Numbered from the stretch's first letter, positions 26,340-35,129 are shown. The stretch: 64,000 bases of DNA from Roseateles terrae (GCF_014192155.1 NZ_JACHXO010000007.1:1-64000); one strand, 5' to 3'. The notes: a model not told the origin generated them from the letters alone. Numbers and translations are program-made.

Positions 26340-27029
26340 ATGCCGGAGCTGCCATCCATGTGTCACGACGATCTCTTCCGCCCCTCGGAATACACCGCAG
26401 CGCTTTTGCGCCAGCTCTGGACCCGACCGCCCTGCACCGGTCGTGTGCTGGAGCTGGGCACCGGCAGCGGCGTGGTGCTCACCGCGCTGGCGCAGGCCGG
26501 TGCAAGTGAGGTGGTCGGCGTGGACATCGAAACCGATGCAGTGGAGCGCACCCGCGCGCTGCTGACTTCGGCGGGTGTGCCGGTGGCATCGGTGCTGTGC
26601 GGCGACCTGTGGGAGCCGGTGGGCGCGCAGTCCTTCGATCTGGTGGTCTTCAATCCGCCGCAACTGCCGGTGGTGGACGATGTGCCGTCACTGCTGCGGC
26701 TGCGCAGCTGGAGCAATGGCGGTCCAGACGGACGCGGCGTGCTCGACCGCTTCCTGGAAGGACTGCCGCAGCGGCTCACCGCACAGGGCCGGGCCCTGAT
26801 CACCCACAGCCGTTTCCTGGATGGTGATCTCACCCGCCAGCAACTGGCCCGCTGCGGTCTGACGGCCCAGGTCTGCCAGACGGTCACCGTGCTGATGCCG
26901 CCCAGCAAGCTCAAGGTGCTGCCGACCGGATGGGCCGAGCAGCGGGAAGGCCAGGGCCTGCGACGCCTCGGGCCTTATGTCTTCTCCGACTTCGACGTGC
27001 TGGAGATCCGTCACGCGCAGTCAGGGTGA
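26340..27029 (+). CDS. Class I methyltransferase, HemK-like (NPPQ variant)
   Basis: A 229-residue SAM-dependent methyltransferase. Motif I is ELGTGSGVVL, motif II VGVDIE and motif IV VFNPPQLPV. An NPPY/NPPQ motif IV marks enzymes that methylate planar amino groups (PrmC/HemK, RNA or DNA adenine and guanine). The usual Tyr is Gln here. An alternative start is Met7 (MCHDDLFRP). The gene ends 5 bases before the binding-protein/permease fusion, and nothing in the context names the substrate. Confidence 0.78.
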   Translation: MPELPSMCHDDLFRPSEYTAALLRQLWTRPPCTGRVLELGTGSGVVLTALAQAGASEVVGVDIETDAVERTRALLTSAGVPVASVLCGDLWEPVGAQSFDLVVFNPPQLPVVDDVPSLLRLRSWSNGGPDGRGVLDRFLEGLPQRLTAQGRALITHSRFLDGDLTRQQLARCGLTAQVCQTVTVLMPPSKLKVLPTGWAEQREGQGLRRLGPYVFSDFDVLEIRHAQSG

Positions 27030-27034
27030 GCGCG

Positions 27035-28777
27035 ATGAGCGGCTTCATCGGCGCACGCAGCCATTTCTGCGCGTTCAAGGCGTTCAGGGCGTTCAGGGCG
27101 TTCATTGCGTTAAGGTCGTCCGCGGCGTCCACGGCGTCCATGGCGTCCATGGCGCTCGCCATGGTCCAGCGACTGCCGCTGCTGATGGTGTTCGCTGTGC
27201 CCTGGACCTCATCGACCTGGGCGGCCGCTGCCATCGACCGCACGCCTCACCTGGACCCGCTGCGCATCACCGCGACGACGGACGCCTGTGCGCCGGACCT
27301 CGACAGCCTGGCGCGCATCCGCTGCCGCAAGGAAATTCGCATCGGTGTGCGGGCCGACTATCCGCCCTTCGGTCAGAGCACCCAGGACGGACCCCAAGGG
27401 TTCGAACCGGCGCTGGCCCGGCTGCTCGCCGAGCGCATGGGGGTGGAGGTGCGCTTCGTCGCTGTCAGCGCCGCCGACCGGATGGTGGTGCTCGGCGAAG
27501 ACCGCGTGGATGCGCTGATCGCCACCACCGGCCACACGGTGCAGCGCGATGAACAGGCGCTCTTCGTGCGGCCGCATTACTTTGAGTCGTCCACCGTCGT
27601 GATCGGTCCCAAACAGTCGGAGCTGCATGAGGTGCGAACTCTGGATGCACTGGCCGGGCGCACGGTCTGCGTCACCATCGGCAATTCGACCAACGCCGAA
27701 CTGGCGGTGCATGGCGCCCGGCTGATGCTCTTCCCCAGCGCCGGACGGCTGGTCGAGAAGATCCGCAATGGCACCTGTCCCCTGGCGGCGCATGACGACA
27801 GTCTGCTGCTGCCGGTGCTTCCCAGGGGCCATGAGGTGAAGCTGTCGTTTGCACCGCTGCCCTGGGGCATCGTGGTGAATCGCCGCAGCGCATCGCTGGC
27901 ACAGTGGCTGGCCCGGGAGCTGCGCTGGCTGCACCGTGACGGCACCTTGCTGCGCCTGGCCCGCACCTATGGCGTGGCCACACCCTGGCTGGCAGCCCAG
28001 CAGGTGCGCTGGTCCGCCCCGCCCTGCAATACCGCGTCGGCGCCGGACACCCCCGCCTGCATCGATCCACCGCGGGACAACCGCCTGGCCCCCACAGGCC
28101 TGGCGGGCGCGGCGCAGGAGGTGGAAACCTGGCTGCACAAGCATCTGGGCCTCGAGATCACGCTGGCGATGCTCAAGACGCAGGTCGCGATGCAGCTGTT
28201 CCTCGGCGGGGTCGGTTACTCGCTGGCCCTGGTGGCGGGGGCGGTGCTGGCGACGGTGCTGATCGCCCTGGGCTTTGGCGCCGGCCTCTCCGCCCGGTGG
28301 GCAGGGCTGCGATGGCCGCTGGGCGCCGCATTGCTGGTGATGCAGTCCACGCCGATGGTGCTGTTCATGTCCGCCGCGGGCATGCTGCTCAGCAGCCTGG
28401 GCCTGGTCACGCCCTTCAAGGCCTGGTGTGTGGCGGTGGTGGTGCTCGGGCTGTTCAACGGCAGCAATGCGGGGCAGGCCGTGGCGGAGGCCCGCCGCGA
28501 CCTGCGACAGGCGGGGCGCCCGGCCGGTCTCCTGGCGGCGGCCCTGCAGGCGCGGGCGCAGCTCGCGTCCTTTGCGGCCAACGCCACACGCGGCAGCCCG
28601 GTGGCTTCGCTGATCGGCGTGCCGGAGCTGCTGGCCGCGCAGACCGACATCGCGTCCTTCTCGGCGGAATCGACCACCACCTTTGGCCTGCTGCTGGTGT
28701 TCTACATGGCGCTGGTGTCGCTGGTGGTGATGGCCCTGGATCGGCTGCAGCGGCGTCTTCAGCCGGTGCCGCCGTGA
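27035..28777 (+). CDS. Amino-acid-type ABC transporter: fused periplasmic binding protein and permease
   Basis: A 580-residue fusion. Residues about 70-340 form an extracellular solute-binding domain of family 3 (IRIGVRADYPPFG, GFEPALARLLAERMGVEV, LAGRTVCVTIGNS). Residues about 370-575 are a polar-amino-acid-type permease (HisM family) with several helices and the loop GSPVASLIGVPEL, which matches the SVIGLPEL of GlnP/HisM. The nearby EAA loop is divergent (AGQAVAEARRDL). The start at 27035 follows AGGGTG, but it puts about 38 residues encoded by 9-base repeats ahead of the signal-like LPLLMVFAVPWTSSTWAAAA. ATG 27149 is an alternative. A second permease follows, and no ATPase gene is near. 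Confidence 0.8.
   Translation: MSGFIGARSHFCAFKAFRAFRAFIALRSSAASTASMASMALAMVQRLPLLMVFAVPWTSSTWAAAAIDRTPHLDPLRITATTDACAPDLDSLARIRCRKEIRIGVRADYPPFGQSTQDGPQGFEPALARLLAERMGVEVRFVAVSAADRMVVLGEDRVDALIATTGHTVQRDEQALFVRPHYFESSTVVIGPKQSELHEVRTLDALAGRTVCVTIGNSTNAELAVHGARLMLFPSAGRLVEKIRNGTCPLAAHDDSLLLPVLPRGHEVKLSFAPLPWGIVVNRRSASLAQWLARELRWLHRDGTLLRLARTYGVATPWLAAQQVRWSAPPCNTASAPDTPACIDPPRDNRLAPTGLAGAAQEVETWLHKHLGLEITLAMLKTQVAMQLFLGGVGYSLALVAGAVLATVLIALGFGAGLSARWAGLRWPLGAALLVMQSTPMVLFMSAAGMLLSSLGLVTPFKAWCVAVVVLGLFNGSNAGQAVAEARRDLRQAGRPAGLLAAALQARAQLASFAANATRGSPVASLIGVPELLAAQTDIASFSAESTTTFGLLLVFYMALVSLVVMALDRLQRRLQPVPP
27071..27160 (+). repeat. Ten 9-base tandem units at the 5' end of the fusion transporter gene
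   Basis: Ten consecutive 9-base units start at 27071. The first block is GCGTTCAGG-like (four or five units) and the second GCGTCCATG-like (four units). In the transporter frame they encode an Ala-Phe-Arg run then an Ala-Ser-Met run. The 9-base period preserves the frame. Confidence 0.85.
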
Positions 28778-28874
28778 GCCGGATGCGCCTCGTGAGCGAC
28801 GTGAGCGCCGGGAGCGTCATCAACAACAGGCGCGTCATGAATGCCGTCATGGCGCCTGGATCAGGAGGATCCGC

Positions 28875-29528
28875 ATGGAATCAACACTGCTGCAGGTCCT
28901 GCCCCGGTTTGCGCCGGAGTTTGTCCAGGCGCTGGGCGTGAACCTCAGCGTGGCCGCGCATGCGATGACCGTCGGACTTCCGATGGGTGTGCTGCTGGGC
29001 ATGATCCACCTGCCGAGCCCCGCGCCCTCACGCCGATGGATGCGGCAGGCCGCCGCGGGTCTCGCCGGCGCGGTGACTGCGCTGCTGCGCGCCGCACCCG
29101 CGTTTGTGGTGATGTATGTGCTGCTGCATGCAACGCCTTTGCGCTGGGGCATCGGCCCGGAATCCGCGGTGGCGCTGGCCCTCGCGTTTTATGCCGCGGC
29201 GTATGTGGCGGACACGTTGCAGCCGGCCGTCCTGGACTGGCGCCTCGGCGGCACGGCCGGCGCGCAGCTCTTTCTGACGGGGCTGGTGCGATGCTTCTTC
29301 GTGATGGTGCTGTCGAGTGGCTTCGGCGCGGCGGTCGGCGTGGTCGAGGCCACTGCGGTCACCCTGCGTGCGCTGGAGCAGTTGCCCACCACCGCAGACC
29401 GGCTCGGGCTGATGGGTGGCGTGGTGCTGGTGTTCATCGCGATGCGCCAGACGGTCACCCTGGCGGTATCGGCCCTGCGTCGGCTGATTCCAGCCCGTGC
29501 ACCGGGTGCGCAGCGGGACCGGCGCTGA
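28875..29528 (+). CDS. Polar-amino-acid-type ABC transporter permease
   Basis: A 217-residue inner-membrane permease of the HisQM/GlnP type, preceded by a strong AGGAGG site. It has the family layout: an N-terminal helix region NLSVAAHAMTVGLPMGVLLGM, LLRAAPAFVVMYVLL, and FLTGLVRCFFVMVLSSGFGAAVGVVEAT near the C-terminus. It is weakly conserved at the EAA loop and probably heterodimerises with the permease half of the upstream fusion, 97 bases away. An ATPase would have to come from another locus. Confidence 0.75.
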   Translation: MESTLLQVLPRFAPEFVQALGVNLSVAAHAMTVGLPMGVLLGMIHLPSPAPSRRWMRQAAAGLAGAVTALLRAAPAFVVMYVLLHATPLRWGIGPESAVALALAFYAAAYVADTLQPAVLDWRLGGTAGAQLFLTGLVRCFFVMVLSSGFGAAVGVVEATAVTLRALEQLPTTADRLGLMGGVVLVFIAMRQTVTLAVSALRRLIPARAPGAQRDRR

Positions 29529-29616
29529 CGGGCTGTGGCGACGGCAGCAAGGCGGCATGGATCGGCCCCAGCGATAGGGGCAGCGGCCGCAACCCAACCC
29601 CTGGCGCGGCCGCTGT

Positions 29617-29668
29617 GTCACACCTCTGCGTCACACCTTTTCGTCACACCTCTGCGCCACACCTCTGC
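29617..29668. repeat. Four tandem 13-base units downstream of the permease gene
   Basis: Units begin at 29617, 29630, 29643 and 29656. Three read GTCACACCTCTGC or GCCACACCTCTGC and one reads GTCACACCTTTTC. Just before them is a 10-base inverted repeat (29581-29590 with 29606-29615). There is no gene in 29529-29696. Confidence 0.8.
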
Positions 29669-29696
29669 GTCACGACTCCCCATCATTGGCCCCGCG

Positions 29697-30923
29697 TCAC
29701 ATGTGCGGCCTGAGATGCTCCAGCCGGTCCCGGGCTATCTGCTCGCGGCCCTTGCGGTTGAAGACCGACTCCACCATCCTGAACAGGTGGCGTCCCCACC
29801 ATCCCGGTTTGCGGCCCCGGGCGACGCCCCGCTCCAGCCAGCCCAGCCAGTGCAGTGCAATGCCCAGCACCACGCCGTCGATGAATCCGGTGAGGGACTG
29901 CAAGGTGCCGACGGCAGACACGGACGCCAGCACAAACAGCGCCGGGGCCCAGTAGGCATCGACAATGCCGGCCAGCGTCGCCGGCAGATGGCTGTAGAGC
30001 CAGGGCGTGCCGCTTTTGCTCCACTCCACCGCCAGCGTATGCACCGGCAGATCGGTCCCGCTGCGCCGTGGGAAATCGCCCGCGTCTGACACCAGGGTCT
30101 GTCCCTTGTGCACTTCTTCCATCGCCTGCAGCAAGGCATAGAGCACGGCGGGGTGGATGTCCTGCCGCACCACCACATTGACGGTGGCGGCCACCAGCGG
30201 CACGTCCCGGGCGGGCAGCGGCGCGCGCAGGTCCAGCGCCCCTCTGATGAGAGTGGCCGGCTTGAGGTAATCGAGGTTGCGCGCGATGCTCAGATGGTCG
30301 GGGAAGGCGACCATGCGAAGGTCTGGGTGGGCGGCCAGGCGCGCCACCAGCGGGTTGTTGGGCGCCACCATGAAGAAGCCCGCATCAAATTGTCCGGCCC
30401 ACAGCTGATCTCCGGCCTGCCGGAGCGAGCTGTGCGTGAAGCTCGTGTTCTCCGGCGTCACACCGTAGCGCTGGAGCACGTCGGTCGTGGCCTGGGCAGT
30501 GGCACTGTTGCGTTGCGGCATGACCAGCCGCAAGCCCGCCAACTGCGCCAGCGTGGCCGGCTCCGGCAGGCTGCGACGCATGAACAGGAACAGCGGCTGC
30601 ATCTCCACGGCGCCGACCGAAAACACCTGCGGATGGTCCACCGCCCTCAGCCGCTGCGCGGTGAAGCCAATCTGCACCTGGCCGTCCGGCGCTTCCAGCC
30701 GGTCGATGATGCGCAGGCTGTCCTCCTGGTTGCGCACCTCCACCTGAAAACCGCGGGCCTCCAGCATGCGGGCGTAAGCCCGGGCATGGGTGTCGAAGGA
30801 GCCGCCGGTCGGACCTGCCTGAATGACCACCCGAGCGGGCGGCATCACCTGCTCGATGTTTCCGGCCCACAGCCACCAAATCGCCGCCAACATCAGCAGC
30901 ACCACCCCACTCATGCGAGACAT
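29697..30923 (-). CDS. TAXI-family TRAP transporter solute-binding protein with C-terminal membrane region
   Basis: A 408-residue TAXI-type solute-binding protein. An N-terminal membrane anchor or signal (SGVVLLMLAAIWWLWAG) is followed by the family start RVVIQAGPTGGSFD and a substrate-recognition stretch QRNSATAQATTDVLQRYG. Beyond the binding domain a hydrophobic region near residues 330-385 (APALFVLASVSAV; GFIDGVVLGIALHWLGWL) suggests it is anchored at both ends, unlike classical secreted TAXI proteins. AGGA lies just upstream of the ATG at 30923; the longer frame to 31124 has no features. No TRAP permease gene is near. It converges on the fusion transporter cluster. Confidence 0.8.
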   Translation of the reverse strand: MSRMSGVVLLMLAAIWWLWAGNIEQVMPPARVVIQAGPTGGSFDTHARAYARMLEARGFQVEVRNQEDSLRIIDRLEAPDGQVQIGFTAQRLRAVDHPQVFSVGAVEMQPLFLFMRRSLPEPATLAQLAGLRLVMPQRNSATAQATTDVLQRYGVTPENTSFTHSSLRQAGDQLWAGQFDAGFFMVAPNNPLVARLAAHPDLRMVAFPDHLSIARNLDYLKPATLIRGALDLRAPLPARDVPLVAATVNVVVRQDIHPAVLYALLQAMEEVHKGQTLVSDAGDFPRRSGTDLPVHTLAVEWSKSGTPWLYSHLPATLAGIVDAYWAPALFVLASVSAVGTLQSLTGFIDGVVLGIALHWLGWLERGVARGRKPGWWGRHLFRMVESVFNRKGREQIARDRLEHLRPHM

Positions 30924-31168
30924 TCCTGGCTCCTGGCCACCCCGCCCGATCGGCGTCGGACGATCATGGCGAGCCGCAGGCGCAATGGAAGGGCCGGGGC
31001 GTGAGTCGCGGGGTTTTGGAAGCGCAATATCCGTCCGCATCTGAGCTGCAGACGTCAAAAGGCGCCGCGGCCCGAAGGCGGCGGCGCCCGAGTCGTCCCA
31101 AGGACAACAGCGGATCCGGGCCACAGCCGCTGGGCGCGGCTGCCCATCAACAGCGCATCATCAGTCCA

Positions 31169-32722
31169 TCAGTTGCGGATGATGTGGTCGAAGGCCGACA
31201 GGGCCGCCTTCGCGCCATCGCCCGCGGCGATGATGATCTGCTTGTACGGCACGGTCGTTGCGTCACCCGCGGCGAACACGCCCGGCACCGAGGTCTGGCC
31301 CTTGGCATCGACGATGATTTCGCCGTGCTTGGACAGCTCCACCACGCCGCGCAGCCATTCGGTGTTGGGCACCAGACCGATCTGCACAAACACGCCTTCC
31401 AGCTCCACGCGGCGCGCTTCGCCGGAAGCACGGTCGGTGTAGTTCAGACCGTTGAGCTTGCCGTTGGCACCGGTGAATTCGGTGGTCTGGGCCTGCTTGA
31501 TGATGGTGACGTTGGAGAGGCTCTCCAGCTTCTTCACCAGCACCGCATCCGCCCGCAGCTGGTCACCGAACTCCAGCAGGGTGACATGGGCCACCAGGCC
31601 GGCCAGGTCGATGGCCGCTTCCACACCGGAGTTGCCGCCGCCGATCACCGCCACGCGCTTGCCCTTGAACAGCGGACCGTCGCAGTGCGGGCAGTAGGCG
31701 ACGCCCTTGTTCTTGTACTCCTCTTCACCGGGCACATTCACATTGCGCCAGCGGGCGCCGGTGGAGAGGATGACCGTCTTGCTCTTGAGCGTGGCGCCAT
31801 TGGCCAGCTGCACTTCGATCAGGCCGCCCGGCGTCGTGGCCGGCACCAGCTTGTCGGCGCGCTGCAGGTTCATCACGTCCACGCCATAGTCCTTCACATG
31901 GGACTCCAGCGCCATCGCAAACTTCGGGCCGTCGGTGGACAGCACCGAGATGTAGTTCTCGATGGCCAGCGTGTCATTCACCTGACCGCCGAAACGCTCG
32001 GCCGCCACGCCGGTACGGATGCCCTTGCGAGCGGCATACACCGCGGCCGCGGCGCCAGCGGGGCCACCGCCGACCACCAGCACGTCATAGGCTTCCTTGG
32101 TGGACAGCTTGGCTGCGTCCTTGGCACCGGCATTGGTGTCCAGCTTCGCGACGATCTCTTCCACCGTCATGCGGCCCGAGCCGAAGTGCGAGCCGTTCAG
32201 GTAGACGGCCGGCACCGCCATGATCTCGCGGGCATTGACTTCGTCCTGGAACAGGCCGCCGTCGATGATCACCGTCTTGACGCGGGGGTTCAGCACCGCC
32301 ATCAGGGACAGCGCCTGCACCACGTCCGGGCAGTTGTGGCAGGACAGGGACATGTACACCTCGAAGGCGTAGTCGCCGTCCAGGCCCTTGACCTGGTCGA
32401 TCGTGGCCTGCTCCACCTTGGGCGGGTGACCGCCGGTCCACAGCAGGGCCAGCACCAGCGAGGTGAACTCATGGCCCAGCGGGATGCCGGCAAAGCGCAG
32501 GCTCTGCTCGGAGCCGGTACGCTTGAGGCTGAAGGAGGGACGACGGGCGTCGTTGCCATCCAGCTTCAGGGTGATCTTGTCGGACATCGCGTCGATGTCC
32601 TGCAGCAGCTGCTTGAGCTGCGCGGAGCTCTCAGAGTCGTTCAGCGAGGCCTCGATCTCGAACGGCAGCGTGACCCGCTCCAGGTAGGCCTTGAGCTGCG
32701 CCTTCAGGTTGTCGTCCAACAT
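31169..32722 (-). CDS. ahpF: Alkyl hydroperoxide reductase subunit F
   Basis: A 517-residue flavoprotein that passes electrons from NADH to AhpC. The N-terminal thioredoxin-like domain has the redox pair CHNC, the FAD site is [14 protein letters not shown], the second redox pair is CPHC, the NAD site is [15 protein letters not shown], and FAAGDAT lies near the end. The ATG at 32722 ([10 protein letters not shown]) follows AAAGGA at good spacing; the open frame extends 15 codons further. ahpC lies 211 bases upstream on the same strand with a hairpin between. Confidence 0.96.
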   Translation of the reverse strand: MLDDNLKAQLKAYLERVTLPFEIEASLNDSESSAQLKQLLQDIDAMSDKITLKLDGNDARRPSFSLKRTGSEQSLRFAGIPLGHEFTSLVLALLWTGGHPPKVEQATIDQVKGLDGDYAFEVYMSLSCHNCPDVVQALSLMAVLNPRVKTVIIDGGLFQDEVNAREIMAVPAVYLNGSHFGSGRMTVEEIVAKLDTNAGAKDAAKLSTKEAYDVLVVGGGPAGAAAAVYAARKGIRTGVAAERFGGQVNDTLAIENYISVLSTDGPKFAMALESHVKDYGVDVMNLQRADKLVPATTPGGLIEVQLANGATLKSKTVILSTGARWRNVNVPGEEEYKNKGVAYCPHCDGPLFKGKRVAVIGGGNSGVEAAIDLAGLVAHVTLLEFGDQLRADAVLVKKLESLSNVTIIKQAQTTEFTGANGKLNGLNYTDRASGEARRVELEGVFVQIGLVPNTEWLRGVVELSKHGEIIVDAKGQTSVPGVFAAGDATTVPYKQIIIAAGDGAKAALSAFDHIIRN

Positions 32723-32796
32723 CGTTTTGTCCTTTCTTGCTTGCTTGTTCAGTTCAAGCGATATCAACTGCTAAGCGACTTTGAGAACCGGCCTCC

Positions 32797-32830
32797 CTGG
32801 ATCATTCCGATCCGATTGAATGATCTCAGG
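32797..32830 (-). promoter_or_regulatory. Intercistronic hairpin between ahpC and ahpF
   Basis: An inverted repeat pairs GATCATTC (32800-32807) with GAATGATC (32818-32825), with partial extension outward (CCTG with CAGG). There is no T tract on the minus strand. It could act as a processing or partial-termination structure that lowers ahpF relative to ahpC, but this is inference. Confidence 0.4.
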
Positions 32831-32933
32831 GCGGCCAGCCACCCACCCGCAGGCCGCAAGGGCCCACGAGTGTTGCATTGGCAAAGATTGGGTGAGGACC
32901 ATCCTCAACCGAATCCGGGTGTGGGGGCAGAAC

Positions 32934-33497
32934 TTAGATCTTGCCGACCAGGTCCAGCGACGGGGTCAGGGTCTTCTCGCCGTCGTTCCACTTGGCGGGG
33001 CAGACCTGGCCCGGGTGCTCGGCCACGTACTTGGCAGCCTTGACCTTGCGCAGGGTTTCCTTGACGTCGCGGGCGATGGCGTTGTCGTGCACTTCAGCGG
33101 TCTTGATCACGCCTTCCGGGTTGATCACGAACGTGCCGCGCAGGGCCAGACCTTCTTCAGGGATGTGCACGCCGAAAGCGTTGGTCAGGGCGTGGGTCGG
33201 GTCGCCGATCAGCGGGAACTTGGCCTTGCCGACGGCCGGCGAGGTTTCGTGCCACACCTTGTGCGAGAAGTGCGTGTCGGTGGTCACGATGTAGACCTCG
33301 GCACCCAGCTTCTGGAATTCTGCGTAGTTGTCAGCAGCGTCTTCCACTTCGGTCGGGCAGTTGAAGGTGAAGGCGGCCGGCATGAAGATCAGCACAGACC
33401 ACTTGCCCTTGAGCGACTCTTCCGTCACTTCAATGAACTTGCCGTTGTGGAAGGCTTGTGCCTTGAAGGGCTGAACTTGGGTATTGATCAGGGACAT
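32934..33497 (-). CDS. ahpC: Alkyl hydroperoxide reductase subunit C (typical 2-Cys peroxiredoxin)
   Basis: A 187-residue peroxiredoxin that reduces hydrogen peroxide and organic peroxides. The peroxidatic cysteine lies in FTFNCPTEVEDAAD and the resolving cysteine in GQVCPAKW near the C-terminus. Length and the start SLINTQVQPFKAQAF are typical of E. coli-type AhpC. It precedes ahpF, its reductase. An OxyR-like operator and a -10 box lie directly upstream (33533-33597). Confidence 0.97.
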   Translation of the reverse strand: MSLINTQVQPFKAQAFHNGKFIEVTEESLKGKWSVLIFMPAAFTFNCPTEVEDAADNYAEFQKLGAEVYIVTTDTHFSHKVWHETSPAVGKAKFPLIGDPTHALTNAFGVHIPEEGLALRGTFVINPEGVIKTAEVHDNAIARDVKETLRKVKAAKYVAEHPGQVCPAKWNDGEKTLTPSLDLVGKI

Positions 33498-33532
33498 CTC
33501 TCGTCTCGCTGTTGGGTTGATGGGATGGAGAG

Positions 33533-33597
33533 ATCATAGGGGCGCATCCCCATTGGTGGAGTTGAATTCCCCAATGAGGCTTATTGCCGTAGGCTAT
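33533..33597 (-). promoter_or_regulatory. Candidate OxyR operator and -10 box of ahpC
   Basis: On the minus strand four 4-base elements are spaced by exactly 7 bases: ATAG (33597-33594 region), CAAT, ATTG and CAAC (to 33561). This is the layout of the OxyR consensus ATAG-N7-CTAT-N7-ATAG-N7-CTAT, with the last three degenerate. A -10 box TATGAT lies at 33538-33533. That puts the operator's proximal edge near -35, where OxyR contacts RNA polymerase. No good -35 box is visible, as expected for an activated promoter. Operator identity is inference. Confidence 0.5.
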
Positions 33598-33721
33598 TGA
33601 GGATGACCATTGGTTTTCGTCATCCCATAGTCATCATTCATAGGTCAGCCGACGCGAAAGTGCAAGCGCAGGCCGGGGTGGGGTTCACCCGGGGCCGGCC
33701 CGATCGCCCCTCCCGCTGGGC

Positions 33722-34984
33722 TCAGAGATCTTCCAGCGCCAGCAGTTCTTCGACCGTCTGCCGGCGGCGGATCAGGCGGGCCTCCCGGCCCTCCACCAGC
33801 ACTTCCGCGATCAGCGGGCGGCTGTTGTAGTTGCTGGACATGGAGGCACCGTACGCGCCGGTGTCATGAATGACCAGCAGGTCGCCCACCTGGGCTTCGG
33901 GCAGATCGCGGGTCAGCACCACGCCGCCGTCCCCCTGGGTGAAGACGTCGCCGCTTTCGCACAGCGGACCGGCGACGACGGTGGGGCGTGCTGGCCGCTG
34001 GCTGCCGTCGGCGGGGATCAGGTCCATCGCATGGAAACTGCCGTACATCGCCGGGCGCATCAGTTCGTTGAAGCCGGCGTCCACCATCAGGAAGTGCTGG
34101 CGGCCCTGCTGCTTGATGGCGCGCACTTCAGCCAGCAGGACACCCGATTCGGCGACCAGATAGCGGCCGGGTTCCAGTTCCAATGACAGTGCATGGCCGA
34201 CCACCTCCTGTGCCTGCTGCCGGGCGGTGTCCCACAGACTGAAGTAGTGGGCCGGATCGATGCGGTCTTCCCCCACCTTGTAGGGAATCGACAGGCCCCC
34301 ACCGGCGGAGATGGCGCTCAGGTCCATGCCGGCGTCCCGCACCTGGCGCACGAGGTCCACCATCGCGCCGCAGACCTGCGCCAGGTGGCCGTAGTCCACC
34401 CCGGAGCCGATGTGCATGTGCAGGCCGATCAGGCGCAGGCCGTGCGTGCGGATGGCCGCGAGGGCCTGCGGCAGCTGCTCATGCCAGATGCCGTGCTTGC
34501 TGTGCTCGCCGCCGGTGTTGGTCTTGTTGCTGTGACCGTGGCCGAAGCCGGGATTCAGGCGCAGCCAGACCGGATGGCCGGGCGACACCGCCGCGAGCTG
34601 GCCCAGCATGTCGATCGAGCCTGCATTCACCGGCACCCGGTGCTCCGCGACGGTACGCAGCGTCTCACGGTCCAGCAGGTCGGCGGTGAAGACGATGTCG
34701 GAGTGGACGGCGTCGTCACCCTGCCCCACGGTGTAGCCGGCCGCCAGGGCGCGCAGCACCTCACCGCGGGAGACGGCGTCCACCTTCACTCCGAGGCTGC
34801 GCATCAGGCGCAGGACGTGGGTGTTGGAACAGGCCTTCTGGGCGAAGCGGACGACATCGAACTGCTTCAGCGCGCTGGCGCGGTCGCGGATCACCTGGGC
34901 GTCGTACACCCACAAGGGGGTGCCGAAGCGCTGGGTGAGCTGCTGGAAGAACTGGGCGCGGTCGGGGGTGAGGGCTTGCGGCAT
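33722..34984 (-). CDS. lysA: Diaminopimelate decarboxylase
   Basis: A 420-residue PLP enzyme making lysine from meso-diaminopimelate. The fold III signature includes the PLP lysine in FAQKACSN, HMHIGSGVDYG, ISAGGGLSIPYK, ELEPGRYLVAESG and the CESGDVF segment near the active site. It most resembles the E. coli-like LysA group of about 420 residues, which is typically controlled by LysR. The divergent lysR gene, 145 bases away, agrees with this. Confidence 0.94.
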   Translation of the reverse strand: MPQALTPDRAQFFQQLTQRFGTPLWVYDAQVIRDRASALKQFDVVRFAQKACSNTHVLRLMRSLGVKVDAVSRGEVLRALAAGYTVGQGDDAVHSDIVFTADLLDRETLRTVAEHRVPVNAGSIDMLGQLAAVSPGHPVWLRLNPGFGHGHSNKTNTGGEHSKHGIWHEQLPQALAAIRTHGLRLIGLHMHIGSGVDYGHLAQVCGAMVDLVRQVRDAGMDLSAISAGGGLSIPYKVGEDRIDPAHYFSLWDTARQQAQEVVGHALSLELEPGRYLVAESGVLLAEVRAIKQQGRQHFLMVDAGFNELMRPAMYGSFHAMDLIPADGSQRPARPTVVAGPLCESGDVFTQGDGGVVLTRDLPEAQVGDLLVIHDTGAYGASMSSNYNSRPLIAEVLVEGREARLIRRRQTVEELLALEDL

Positions 34985-35065
34985 GGCGTGGGATCAGGCG
35001 ATCGGCTGGCAGGGGAATGCCGATAAGCATCGGGCATCGGCATCATTCATTCAAATGCTTTGTTT

Positions 35066-35093
35066 TTGATACGCCATTCGCTTCTGATATGGT
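35066..35093 (+). promoter_or_regulatory. Putative sigma-70 promoter of lysR
   Basis: TTGATA (35066-35071), a 16-base spacer and TATGGT (35088-35093) make a plausible promoter in the AT-richer lysA/lysR gap. Two similar TTGATACG and CTGATATG sequences here could be the divergent LysR binding region; this is inference. Confidence 0.45.
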
Positions 35094-35129
35094 GGGCCAC
35101 TCAATCCGTCCGCACGCCCTATCCACGCC

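Noticed and set aside
29617-29668. 13-base tandem units as a CRISPR array
   Set aside because: Units are directly adjacent without unique spacers and no cas genes are present.
31001-33043. 680-codon open frame antisense to ahpF
   Set aside because: ahpF on the other strand has all expected motifs; this translation is His/Gln/Val-rich with no domain.
34985-35129. Lysine riboswitch in the lysA leader
   Set aside because: The 145-base gap is too short and lacks the multi-helix motif; divergent lysR offers a sufficient explanation for control.
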